Positions 50,002-58,014 of a stretch of DNA of 64,000 nucleotides are shown in pieces. How positions within the stretch are numbered: the stretch's first letter is position 1; the number at the start of each line of letters is the position of its first letter. A program made the position numbers and the translations under genes. Source of the DNA: Streptomyces griseomycini. GTDB taxonomy: Bacteria > Actinomycetota > Actinomycetes > Streptomycetales > Streptomycetaceae. Below the pieces are notes generated by a model. The model did no database searches. It was not told where the DNA came from and saw only the letters and a list, made by a program, of their open reading frames with translations. The DNA is taken from NCBI RefSeq assembly GCF_014203535.1, contig NZ_JACHJI010000012.1, positions 62,001 through 126,000 on the forward strand, read 5' to 3'.

Positions 50002-50658
50002 TCACGACTCGGGCCGCTGGACGCTCTCCAGGAGCATGTCCAGCCACTCCGCGACCTTGTCGCGGTGCTGGTCGGTGGGCAGCTGAGCGGCCCGCCACGC
50101 GATCCCGCGCACCCCGTGGTCCTGCAGCAGCCGCTCCAGCGGGTCGTCGGCCGCCGCGGCCGCCTTCCGCTCACGGTCCGCGAGCTTCTGCAGCAGCTCC
50201 TGCTCGGTGTGCTGGAGCGCGCTCGCGAGTGCTTCGGGGTCCTCGGCGGTCAGGAAACCGGCGTGCACCCGGAAGAACCGCTGGATGGCGTCGCAGTGCT
50301 CCATGGTGGGACGCCGGTCGCCGTTGATCAGGGCGCCGGCCTGCTGCCGGGACATGCCCGCGCCGTCGGCGATCTCCTGCTGCGTGTACTTGCGGCCGTT
50401 CGGCTTCAGGCGGGTGCGGCGCAGCAGGTCCAGCCGCTGCACGAACCGGGCCTGCACGTCGGGCTCGCCCGCGGGCCGGCCGCTCAGCAGCGCCTTGACC
50501 ACGGGTTCCGGGACACCGGAGGCGACGGACAGCCGGCCGACGTCGAAGACCTCGGCGTGCGGTACGCCGAGCCGGTCGGCGAGTGCGGTGACGCGGGCGA
50601 CGACGGCCGGCAGCGCGGTCGTCGGCGCGGTGCCCGGACCCTCGAAGCCACCCGTCAC
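50002..50658 (-). CDS. XRE-family regulator, partner of the ImmA/IrrE peptidase
   Basis: The 218-residue protein starts at GTG 50658 (ribosome binding site taggagat). A helix-turn-helix spans ~91-132 (YTQQEIADGAGMSRQQAGAL). It is preceded by a helical region with a second possible HTH (~40-65) and followed by an alpha-helical C-terminal domain with a long charged helix. Position directly upstream of the peptidase and divergent from a MmyB-like gene suggests it represses its own operon and is relieved by ImmA cleavage. An inverted repeat lies 45 bp upstream. Confidence 0.85.
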   Translation of the reverse strand: MTGGFEGPGTAPTTALPAVVARVTALADRLGVPHAEVFDVGRLSVASGVPEPVVKALLSGRPAGEPDVQARFVQRLDLLRRTRLKPNGRKYTQQEIADGAGMSRQQAGALINGDRRPTMEHCDAIQRFFRVHAGFLTAEDPEALASALQHTEQELLQKLADRERKAAAAADDPLERLLQDHGVRGIAWRAAQLPTDQHRDKVAEWLDMLLESVQRPES

Positions 50659-50702
50659 CGACAGATCTCCTACGTCTCTCACAGGCTTCTCACAAGCGGT
50701 TG

Positions 50703-50717
50703 CCGTGAACTTCACGG
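50703..50717. promoter_or_regulatory. Inverted repeat CCGTGAA-C-TTCACGG, candidate XRE operator
   Basis: A perfect 7-bp inverted repeat around one central base lies in the 223-bp divergent region between the XRE regulator and the MmyB-like gene. It is a good candidate operator for the XRE protein. Confidence 0.55.
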
Positions 50718-50805
50718 AGACTAGCCGGTGGTTCGAACTCACATCCAGGTCTCGCCACAACTGTGGCCAATTTCAGCCGTCAACCGGCATGGAATGCCAC
50801 GATAG

Positions 50806-50835
50806 TTGACACGCCTCACGTCGGGGCAGCAGGAT
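50806..50835 (+). promoter_or_regulatory. Candidate promoter (TTGACA-18-CAGGAT) of the MmyB-like gene
   Basis: A consensus -35 TTGACA at 50806-50811 is followed after 18 bp by CAGGAT at 50830-50835. Transcription would begin near 50842, 40 bp before the ATG at 50882. Confidence 0.6.
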
Positions 50836-50881
50836 CGGGGCGCCGCGTCAGGGCCGCACAGGCAAGAGGGGTGACCTCCCG

Positions 50882-51541
50882 ATGGCATATCAGGCAGGAG
50901 GGCAGCGGCCGGCACCGCGGCCCGTCCCCGAGACTCCCGAGGCCCAGGCCTACCTGGCGGACTACGCCGCCTTCCTCGAAGCCGTCCCCTTCCCCTCCCT
51001 GGTGGTCGACCACCGCTGGGACGTGCTGCTGACCAACAGTGCTTTCCGGACACTTTTTCGAGATGTCGGACCGCATCCGACGGCCCTGCCCACCGACAAC
51101 TTCCTCCGGTTCGTCCTCTTCCACCCGGACGCCGCCACGGTCCTCGGCGACCACGAGTCCAGCTGGTGCCTGCCGATGCTGGCCCACTTCGCCAAGTCCG
51201 TCGAGCGGTACGGGCACGACCACGGGCTGCAGGCCGTCCGCCGTGACATCGCCCAGGACCCGATCATGGAGGCCGCCTACCGGCACGGCCTGCCGCACTG
51301 GCTGAGGGCCGTCGGCGAGCAGGCCGCCGAACACGACGGCGCCGTACGGCCGCTGCTGCACCCCGACCCGCGCTGGGGCGCCACCGACTGCCGCATCGTC
51401 GCGGAGACCACCAGGACCCTCCAGGGCATGAACTGCACCCGGCTGACGCTGGTCCTGCGCGAAGCGCGCCGCACCCCCACGAGGAACCGCGGGATCCGCC
51501 GCACCGCCTCCCACCTCAGGGTGGTCCCGGCCGCAGACTGA
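50882..51541 (+). CDS. MmyB-like ligand-binding domain protein without HTH
   Basis: The 219-residue protein starts at ATG 50882. It matches the PAS-like MmyB ligand-binding domain that usually follows an XRE helix-turn-helix in actinobacterial regulators (VPFPSLVVDHRWDVLLTNSA and NFLRFVLFHPDAATVLGDHE). Here the N-terminal DNA-binding domain is missing: the first 25 residues are a Pro-rich stretch (GGQRPAPRPVPETPE). It may sense a ligand and act through the neighbouring XRE protein, or simply be a stand-alone relative. The promoter region is shared with that regulator. Confidence 0.8.
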   Translation: MAYQAGGQRPAPRPVPETPEAQAYLADYAAFLEAVPFPSLVVDHRWDVLLTNSAFRTLFRDVGPHPTALPTDNFLRFVLFHPDAATVLGDHESSWCLPMLAHFAKSVERYGHDHGLQAVRRDIAQDPIMEAAYRHGLPHWLRAVGEQAAEHDGAVRPLLHPDPRWGATDCRIVAETTRTLQGMNCTRLTLVLREARRTPTRNRGIRRTASHLRVVPAAD

Positions 51542-51615
51542 ACGGCGCACGCCACGCCGACGCGCCGCGGCCGCGCGGCCCGGCACGGACGTCCGCCCTC
51601 TTCCCCGTAGGTGTG

Positions 51616-51628
51616 CCATGTGACATGG
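51616..51628. promoter_or_regulatory. Inverted repeat CCATGT-G-ACATGG just before the hydroxyproline operon
   Basis: This perfect 6-bp inverted repeat lies 8 bp before the GTG start of the first gene of the operon. A GntR regulator is encoded as the last gene of the operon and this size and symmetry fit a GntR operator. The closeness to the start and lack of a Shine-Dalgarno suggest a leaderless mRNA with repressor over the promoter. Confidence 0.5.
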
Positions 51629-51635
51629 TACTGGC

Positions 51636-52799
51636 GTGAGCGAGTCGCTGACCTGCGATGTCGTGGTGGTGGGCGCCGGGATGACGGGCGCCGCATGCGC
51701 TCTGTACGCGGCCCGGGCGGGCCTCGGCGTGACCGTGGTGGACCGGGGTCCGGTGGCCGGCGGGACGACCGGCGCGGGGGAGGGGAACCTCCTCGTCTCC
51801 GACAAGGCGCCCGGGCCCGAGCTCGACCTGGCCCTGCTCTCCCACCGGCTGTGGGCCGAGGTCGCCCAGGAGCTCGGCGGGGCCGTCGAGTACGAACCCA
51901 AGGGCGGGCTCGTCGTCGCCGAGACACCCGGAGCGCTCGACGCGCTGCGCCGGTTCGCCGCCGGGCAGCGCGCGAACGGGGTGACGGCCGCCCCGGTGCC
52001 CGCCGACCGGCTCCGCGACCTGGAGCCCCGCCTGAGGGACGGCCTCGCGGGAGGCGTGCACTACCCGCAGGACGCCCAGGTGATGCCCGCCCTCGCCGCG
52101 GCCCACCTCCTGCGCGCCTCGGGGGCCCGGCTGCTCACCGGCCGGGAGGTGACCGGGGTGCTGCGCGGGACCGACGGCGCGGTGCGCGGGGTGCGCACGG
52201 ACCGGGGCGATCTCCACGCCCCCGCGGTCGTCAACGCGGCCGGCCCCTGGGGCGGCGAACTGGCCGCCCGCGCCGGGGTGTCCCTGCCCGTCCTGCCCAG
52301 GCGCGGTTTCGTCCTGGTCACCGAGCCGCTGCCGCCCCGCATCCGGCACAAGGTGTACGCCGCCGACTACGTGACCGACGTCGCCAGCGACTCGGCGGCG
52401 CTGCGGACCTCCCCGGTGGTGGAGGGCACCGCCGCCGGACCGGTCCTGATCGGCGCCAGCCGGGAACGGGTCGGCTTCGACCGGTCCGTGTCGCTCCCGG
52501 CGGTGCGGGCCCTGGCGGCGGGGGCGATCCGGATGTTCCCCTTCCTGTCCGGCGTACGGGCGGTGCGGACGTACGCCGGCTTCCGGCCGTACCTGCCCGA
52601 CCACCTGCCCGCGATCGGCCCCGACCCCCGGGCGCCCGGCCTCCTCCACGCCTGCGGCCACGAGGGAGCGGGCATCGGGCTGGCCACCGGCACCGGCCGG
52701 CTGATCGCACGCGTGCTGACCGGACAGGCGCCGGAGCTGGACCTCACGCCCTTCCGGCCCGACCGCTTCCCCCCGACGTCAGGGGAGGCCGAGCGGTGA
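51636..52799 (+). CDS. FAD-dependent oxidoreductase, D-hydroxyproline dehydrogenase catalytic subunit
   Basis: The 387-residue protein starts at GTG 51636. It is a DAO-family flavoprotein: FAD motif VVVVGAGMTGAACALYAARA at ~9-28, GEGNLLVSDK, and the C-terminal GHEGAGIGLATGTGRLIA. It resembles the HcnC/beta subunit of heteromeric amine dehydrogenases. The next two genes encode the [2Fe-2S] and the NAD/FAD subunits. With the epimerase and the DapA-like deaminase downstream, oxidation of cis-4-hydroxy-D-proline to pyrroline-4-hydroxy-2-carboxylate is the expected reaction. Confidence 0.88.
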   Translation: MSESLTCDVVVVGAGMTGAACALYAARAGLGVTVVDRGPVAGGTTGAGEGNLLVSDKAPGPELDLALLSHRLWAEVAQELGGAVEYEPKGGLVVAETPGALDALRRFAAGQRANGVTAAPVPADRLRDLEPRLRDGLAGGVHYPQDAQVMPALAAAHLLRASGARLLTGREVTGVLRGTDGAVRGVRTDRGDLHAPAVVNAAGPWGGELAARAGVSLPVLPRRGFVLVTEPLPPRIRHKVYAADYVTDVASDSAALRTSPVVEGTAAGPVLIGASRERVGFDRSVSLPAVRALAAGAIRMFPFLSGVRAVRTYAGFRPYLPDHLPAIGPDPRAPGLLHACGHEGAGIGLATGTGRLIARVLTGQAPELDLTPFRPDRFPPTSGEAER

Positions 52800-53095
52800 A
52801 CCCACGGGAGCCGTCCGGGGCACGGCCCGGACCCGCCTTCACGGTCACGTTCGACGGACGGCCGCTCGAGGCGCTGCCCGGCCAGACGGTCGCCGCGGTG
52901 CTGTGGGCGGCGGACGTCGTCTCCTGGCGCTCCACGCGGGTCGCGGCGCGCCCGCGCGGGGTCTTCTGCGGGATCGGGGTGTGCTTCGACTGCCTGGTCA
53001 CCGTGAACGACCGGCCCAACCAACGGGCCTGTCTCGTCCCGGCGCGGCCGGGCGACGTGATCCGCACCCAGGAGGGGACGGGACATGCGCACTGA
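52796..53095 (+). CDS. [2Fe-2S] small subunit of the D-hydroxyproline dehydrogenase
   Basis: The 99-residue protein starts at GTG 52796 (GTGA overlap). It is a plant-type ferredoxin-like fold with four Cys in the spacing Cx4Cx2Cx11C (FCGIGVCFDCLVTV ... RACL). It is like HcnA, the gamma subunit of three-part amine dehydrogenases. It should pass electrons between the two flavin subunits. Confidence 0.9.
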   Translation: MNPREPSGARPGPAFTVTFDGRPLEALPGQTVAAVLWAADVVSWRSTRVAARPRGVFCGIGVCFDCLVTVNDRPNQRACLVPARPGDVIRTQEGTGHAH

Positions 53096-54554
53096 CCTCG
53101 CGGTGATCGGCGCGGGACCGGCGGGACTCGCCGCGTCCCTCGCGGCGTCCGCACGCGGCGTACGGGTCGCCCTCCTCGACGCGGAGCCGGAGCCGGGCGG
53201 GCAGTACTACCGCCGGCCCGCCGCCGGACTCCGCGCCCGGCGGCCCCGGGCGCCGCACGGCCGGTGGCGCACCTGGACCCGGCTGCGGGACGGGCTCGCC
53301 GCGAGCTCCGTGCGCCGGCTGGCGGACCACCACGTGTGGTGCGTGGAGCGCCGGCCGGACGGCCTGACCGTGCACGCGCTGCTCGGGCCGGAGCAGGAGC
53401 AGCCGGCCGAGGTGCACGCCCGCGCCGTGCTCCTGGCCACCGGCGGGCACGAGGTCGTGCTGCCCTTCCCCGGCTGGACCCTCCCCGGTGTCGTCACCGC
53501 GGGGGGTGCCCAGGCCATGCTCAAGGGCGGGCTCGTGGTGCCGGGCCGGACCGCCGTCGTCGCCGGGACCGGGCCGCTGCTGCTGCCGGTCGCGGCCGGG
53601 CTCGCGGCGGCGGGCGTGTCGGTCGCCGCGCTGGTGGAGTCCGCGGACCCCCGGCGCCTGGTGCGGTACGCCGGACCGCTCGTCGGCAAGCTTCCCGAGG
53701 GCGCCGGGTACGCGGCCGGGCTGCTGCGGCACCGCGTGCCGTTCCTGGCCCGTCACACGGTCGTCCGCGCCCACGGCGACGAGCGGCTGACCGGCGTCAC
53801 CGTCGCCGCGCTCGACGCGCACGGCCGGCTCCGGCCCGGCACCGAGCGGCACCTGCCCTGCGACGCGCTCGCCGTCGGGCACGGCATGCTCCCGCACACC
53901 GACCTCGCCGAGGGCCTCGGCTGCCGGCTCGACGGACCCGCCGTGGCCGTCGACGGGGAACAGCGCACCGACGTGCCCGGCGTGTGGGCCGCGGGCGAGG
54001 CCACCGGCATCGGCGGCGCGGCGCTCGCCCTCGCCGAGGGGCACATCGCCGGCCGGTCCGCCGCCGCACGGCTGCGCGGCACCGCGCCCGACCCCGGCGC
54101 CTGGGCACCGGCCGCCAGGGCCCGCGCCCGCCTGCGCGCGTCCGCGTCCGCGCTCGACGCCGTGTACGCCCCTCCCGGGCGCTGGACCGACCGGGTCACC
54201 GACGACACCGTGGTCTGCCGCTGCGAGGAGGTCGACGCCGGTGCCGTCCGCGCGGCGGTCGCCGGACTCGGCGCGGGCGATCCGCGCACGGTGAAACTGC
54301 TGACCCGGGCCGGGATGGGCTGGTGCCAGGGCCGGATGTGCGGGCCGGCGGTCGCGGCCCTCGCCGGCTGCGCCCCCACCCCGTCCCGGCGGCCGTTCGC
54401 CCGGCCCGTACCGCTCGGCGTGCTCGCCCGCCCGCACGCGGACACCGCCGGTCCGCACCCCACCGATCACCCCGCCGGGACCGGGCCCTCCACCGATCAC
54501 CCCGCCGGGACCGGCCGCCCCGCCGACCGTCCGACCGAGAGAGGACCCTCATGA
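53085..54554 (+). CDS. NAD(P)/FAD subunit of the D-hydroxyproline dehydrogenase
   Basis: The 489-residue protein starts at ATG 53085 (11-bp overlap). It has the FAD motif DLAVIGAGPAGLAASLAAS, a second nucleotide-binding domain (TAVVAGTGPLLLPVAAGLAA) and a BFD-like [2Fe-2S] cysteine set in VVCRCEEVDAG and GWCQGRMCG. This is the HcnB/alpha-subunit layout. The last ~35 residues contain a duplicated TDHPAGTG element encoded by a DNA repeat at ~54462-54515. Confidence 0.9.
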   Translation: MRTDLAVIGAGPAGLAASLAASARGVRVALLDAEPEPGGQYYRRPAAGLRARRPRAPHGRWRTWTRLRDGLAASSVRRLADHHVWCVERRPDGLTVHALLGPEQEQPAEVHARAVLLATGGHEVVLPFPGWTLPGVVTAGGAQAMLKGGLVVPGRTAVVAGTGPLLLPVAAGLAAAGVSVAALVESADPRRLVRYAGPLVGKLPEGAGYAAGLLRHRVPFLARHTVVRAHGDERLTGVTVAALDAHGRLRPGTERHLPCDALAVGHGMLPHTDLAEGLGCRLDGPAVAVDGEQRTDVPGVWAAGEATGIGGAALALAEGHIAGRSAAARLRGTAPDPGAWAPAARARARLRASASALDAVYAPPGRWTDRVTDDTVVCRCEEVDAGAVRAAVAGLGAGDPRTVKLLTRAGMGWCQGRMCGPAVAALAGCAPTPSRRPFARPVPLGVLARPHADTAGPHPTDHPAGTGPSTDHPAGTGRPADRPTERGPS

Positions 54555-55441
54555 CCGACCACCGTCCCTGGCGCGGCGTCCTCGTCGCCACCGCGCTGCC
54601 GCTGACCGACGACCTCTGCGTGGACCACGACCGCTACGCCGAGCACTGCGCCTGGCTGGTGGCGAACGGCTGCGACGGCGTCGTACCGAACGGCTCCCTC
54701 GGCGAGTACCAGGTGCTCACCCCCGACGAGCGCGCCGGGGTCGTCGAAACGGCCGTCGCCGCGATCGGCGGGGAGCGCGTGGTGCCCGGTGTCGCCGCCT
54801 ACGGGTCCGCCGAGGCCCGCCGCTGGACCGAGCACGCGGCCGAGGCGGGCTGCCGCGCCGTGATGCTGCTGCCGCCCAACGCCTACCGCGCCGACGAACG
54901 TTCCGTCCTCGCCCACTACGCCGAGGTCGCCGGCGCCGGACTCCCGGTCGTCGCCTACAACAACCCCGTCGACACCAAGGTCGACCTGGTGCCGGAACTG
55001 CTCGCCCGGTTGCACGGCGAAGGGTACGTCCACGCGGTCAAGGAGTTCTCCGGGGACGTGCGGCGCGCCTACCGCATCGCCGAACTCGCCCCGGAACTCG
55101 ACCTGCTGGCCGGCGCGGACGACGTCCTGCTGGAACTCGCCGTCGCGGGGGCCAAGGGCTGGGTGGCGGGTTACCCGAACGCGCTGCCCCGGTCCTGCGC
55201 GGAGCTCTACCGCGCCGCCGCCGTCGGCGACCTCGCCACCGCGCTGCCGCTGTACCGGCAGCTGCACCCCCTGCTGCGCTGGGACTCGCGGGTGGAGTTC
55301 GTCCAGGCGATCAAGCGGTCCATGGACCTGGCCGGCCGGTACGGCGGCCCCTGCCGCCCGCCGCGCGTGCTGCTGCTGCCCGAGCAGGAGGCGGCCGTCC
55401 GCGCGGCCACCGAGAAGGCCCTCGCGGCCGGACTGGCGTAG
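54551..55441 (+). CDS. DapA-family lyase, probable pyrroline-4-hydroxy-2-carboxylate deaminase
   Basis: The 296-residue protein starts at ATG 54551 (4-bp overlap). It is a dihydrodipicolinate-synthase-fold enzyme: DGVVPNGSLGEYQVLTPDER, VVAYNNPVDTK with the conserved Tyr, and the Schiff-base Lys in HAVKEFSGDVRR. In hydroxyproline operons this family turns pyrroline-4-hydroxy-2-carboxylate into alpha-ketoglutarate semialdehyde and ammonia. The operon supports that role. Confidence 0.9.
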   Translation: MTDHRPWRGVLVATALPLTDDLCVDHDRYAEHCAWLVANGCDGVVPNGSLGEYQVLTPDERAGVVETAVAAIGGERVVPGVAAYGSAEARRWTEHAAEAGCRAVMLLPPNAYRADERSVLAHYAEVAGAGLPVVAYNNPVDTKVDLVPELLARLHGEGYVHAVKEFSGDVRRAYRIAELAPELDLLAGADDVLLELAVAGAKGWVAGYPNALPRSCAELYRAAAVGDLATALPLYRQLHPLLRWDSRVEFVQAIKRSMDLAGRYGGPCRPPRVLLLPEQEAAVRAATEKALAAGLA

Positions 55442-55454
55442 GAGGGGCGGGGCC

Positions 55455-56456
55455 GTGCGCAGCAAGCTCGTCCTGCACGCCGTCGACTCGCACACCGAGG
55501 GCATGCCCACCCGTGTCGTCACCGGCGGCATCGGCACCGTCCCCGGCGCGACCATGAACGAGCGGCGGCTGTACTTCCGCGAACACCGCGACGACGTCAA
55601 GCAGTTGCTGATGAACGAACCGCGCGGCCACTCCGCGATGAGCGGTGCGATCCTCCAGCCGCCCACCCGGCCCGACTGCGACTGGGGCGTCGTCTACATC
55701 GAGGTCTCCGGCTACCTCCCGATGTGCGGGCACGGCACGATCGGCGTGGCGACGGTCCTCGTCGAGACCGGCATGGTGGAGGTGGTCGAGCCCGTCACCA
55801 CCATCCGCCTCGACACCCCGGCCGGGCCCGTCGTCGCCGAAGTGGCGGTGGCGGACGGTGCCGCGAGGGCGGTGACGCTGCGGAACGTGCCCTCCTTCGC
55901 CGTCGCCCTCGACCGCAGGGCGACCCTGCCCGACGGGCGGACGGTGACGTACGACCTCGCCTACGGCGGGAACTTCTACGCCATCCTGCCGCTGACGGAG
56001 TTCGGCCTGCCCTTCGACCGGTCGCGCAAGGACGACATCCTCGCCGCGGGCCTCGCGCTGATGGAGGCGGTCGACGCCGAGGAGGAGCCGGTCCATCCGG
56101 AGGACCCGTCCATCCGCGGCTGCCACCACGTCCACCTCCTCGCCCCCGGAGCCACCGCCCGTCACTCCCGGCACGCCATGGTGATCCGGCCGGGCTGGTT
56201 CGACCGCTCCCCGTGCGGCACCGGCACCAGCGCCCGCATGGCCCAGCTGCACGCCCGCGGTGAGCTCCCGCTGGACACCGAGTTCGTCAACGAGTCCTTC
56301 ATCGGGACCCGGTTCACCGGCCGGCTGCACGGCACGACCGAGGTGGCGGGCCGCCCGGCCGTGCTGCCCAGCTTCACCGGCCGCGCCTGGATCACCGGCA
56401 CCGCCCAGTACCTGCTGGATCCGACGGACCCCTTCCCGGCGGGGTTCGTCCTGTGA
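55455..56456 (+). CDS. 4-hydroxyproline 2-epimerase (proline racemase family)
   Basis: The 333-residue protein starts at GTG 55455. Both catalytic cysteines are present: Cys91 in PMCGHGTIGV and Cys254 in RSPCGTGTSARMA. A dehydratase of this family would have Thr in the second position, so this is an epimerase or racemase. With its neighbours it should convert trans-4-hydroxy-L-proline to cis-4-hydroxy-D-proline, the first step of the route. Confidence 0.92.
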   Translation: MRSKLVLHAVDSHTEGMPTRVVTGGIGTVPGATMNERRLYFREHRDDVKQLLMNEPRGHSAMSGAILQPPTRPDCDWGVVYIEVSGYLPMCGHGTIGVATVLVETGMVEVVEPVTTIRLDTPAGPVVAEVAVADGAARAVTLRNVPSFAVALDRRATLPDGRTVTYDLAYGGNFYAILPLTEFGLPFDRSRKDDILAAGLALMEAVDAEEEPVHPEDPSIRGCHHVHLLAPGATARHSRHAMVIRPGWFDRSPCGTGTSARMAQLHARGELPLDTEFVNESFIGTRFTGRLHGTTEVAGRPAVLPSFTGRAWITGTAQYLLDPTDPFPAGFVL

Positions 56457-57133
56457 ACGGCACCGGAACCGGCGCCGGCCCCGCCCTGCCCCTGCTGGGC
56501 GGCCGGAAGCCCAGCCACCGGGAGCGGGTCGCGGACGCGCTGCGGGCCGCGCTCATCGCCGGCGAACTGCGGCCCGGCGAGGTGTACTCCGCCCCCGGTC
56601 TCGCCGCCCGCTTCGGCGTCTCCGCCACCCCGGTGCGCGAGGCGATGCTGGACCTCGTCAAGGAGGGCCTGGTCGACACGGTGCCCAACAAGGGGTTCCG
56701 GGTCACCGCCGTCTCCGACGAGCAGCTCGACGAGTACACCCACGTCCGGTCGCTCATCGAGGTCCCGACCACCGCCGGTCTCGCCGCCACCGCCGACCCG
56801 GCGGCCCTGGAGGCGCTGCGGCCGGTCGCCCGGGAGATCGTCGACGCCGCCGCGGCCGGCGACCTCGTCGCGTACGTCGAGGCGGACCTCCGCTTCCACC
56901 TGGGGCTGCTGGCGCTCGCCGGCAACGGCCACCTCGTCCAGGTGGTGCGGGACCTGCGCCGCCGCTCCCGGCTGTACGGGCTGACGGCGCTGGCGGAGCA
57001 GGGCCGGCTGGGGGCCTCCGCCGAGGAGCACCTGGAGCTCCTCGGCGCGCTGCTGGCCCGCGACGAGAGCGCCGTACGGGCCGTGATGACCCGGCACCTG
57101 GGACACGTCCGCGGACTGTGGGCCGCCCCCTGA
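56453..57133 (+). CDS. GntR-family (FadR/FCD) regulator of the hydroxyproline operon
   Basis: The 226-residue protein starts at GTG 56453 (GTGA overlap with the epimerase). The winged HTH (APGLAARFGVSATPVREAML) is followed by an FCD domain with metal-binding His residues (DLRFHLGLLALAG; HLGHVRGLW). As last gene of the operon it probably represses the whole unit until hydroxyproline or an intermediate appears. The inverted repeat before the first gene is the likely target. Confidence 0.9.
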   Translation: MNGTGTGAGPALPLLGGRKPSHRERVADALRAALIAGELRPGEVYSAPGLAARFGVSATPVREAMLDLVKEGLVDTVPNKGFRVTAVSDEQLDEYTHVRSLIEVPTTAGLAATADPAALEALRPVAREIVDAAAAGDLVAYVEADLRFHLGLLALAGNGHLVQVVRDLRRRSRLYGLTALAEQGRLGASAEEHLELLGALLARDESAVRAVMTRHLGHVRGLWAAP

Positions 57134-57136
57134 CCG

Positions 57137-57178
57137 GAACCGGCCCGACCCCGACCGGGTCCACCGGCGGCCCGGTTC
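57137..57178. terminator. Hairpin between convergent GntR and ABC-transporter genes
   Basis: gaaccgg at 57137-57143 pairs with ccggttc at 57172-57178, at the centre of a 43-bp convergent gap. Inner GC-rich bases can extend the stem. A bidirectional terminator is likely. Confidence 0.5.
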
Positions 57179-57986
57179 AGCGGGGCGGAGGCGCGTCCGT
57201 CCCGGCCGGCCGAGTCGCCGCCCCGCGCTTCGCCGCCTGGATCCGCTCGTACACATGGGTCCGCAGTTCGGCGAAGCGCGGGGCCACCCGCGTGCTCAGC
57301 TGGTCGCGCTCCAGCGGCAGGTCGACCTCCAGCTGCTCCTGCACGACGGTGGGGGAGGAGGACAGCACGATCACCCGCTCACCGAGGTAGACCGCCTCGT
57401 CGATGTCGTGGGTGACGAACAGGACCGTGATGCCGCGCTCCCGCCACAACCCGCGCACCAGGTCCTCCAGATCGGCCCGGGTCTGCGCGTCCACGGCCGC
57501 GAACGGCTCGTCCATCAGCAGCACGTCGGGCTCGTACGCCAGCGCCCGGGCGATCGCCACCCGCTGCTGCATCCCGCCGGACAGCTGCCAGGGATACGCG
57601 CCCGCGGCGTCCGCGAGCCCCACCGACTCCAGCGCGTCCGCCACCAGCTCCCGACGCCGGGACGTGCCCAGCCCCTTCTGCTTCAACGGGAGTTCGACGT
57701 TCGCGCCGACCCGCATCCACGGGAACAGGCTGCGCCCGTACTCCTGGAAGACGAACGCCGTCCCGGGCGGCGGCCCGTCGACCTTGCGTCCCGCGAGCGT
57801 CACCTCGCCCGCCGTCGGAGCGAGCAGTCCGCCCACGCACTTCAGCAGCGTCGTCTTGCCGCAGCCCGACGGGCCGACGAGGCAGACCAGTTCCCCCGCC
57901 CCGACGGTGAAGGTGAGGTCGCGCACCGCCTCCGTCCGGCGCCCGGATCCCTCGTAGACCTTCCGCAGGCCGCGTACGTCGAGCAT
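57177..57986 (-). CDS. ABC transporter ATPase (NitT/TauT type)
   Basis: The 269-residue protein starts at ATG 57986; a GTG at 58010 is an alternative. Walker A (LVGPSGCGKTTLLKC), Q-loop, signature (LSGGMQQRVAIARAL) and Walker B (VLLMDEPFAAVD) are intact. It belongs to the nitrate/sulfonate/taurine importer group. It lies behind two permease genes and a binding-protein gene in one minus-strand operon. Confidence 0.93.
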   Translation of the reverse strand: MLDVRGLRKVYEGSGRRTEAVRDLTFTVGAGELVCLVGPSGCGKTTLLKCVGGLLAPTAGEVTLAGRKVDGPPPGTAFVFQEYGRSLFPWMRVGANVELPLKQKGLGTSRRRELVADALESVGLADAAGAYPWQLSGGMQQRVAIARALAYEPDVLLMDEPFAAVDAQTRADLEDLVRGLWRERGITVLFVTHDIDEAVYLGERVIVLSSSPTVVQEQLEVDLPLERDQLSTRVAPRFAELRTHVYERIQAAKRGAATRPAGTDAPPPR

Positions 57987-58014
57987 GGACCGCCCTTTCC
58001 CGAGCTCCACTCCG

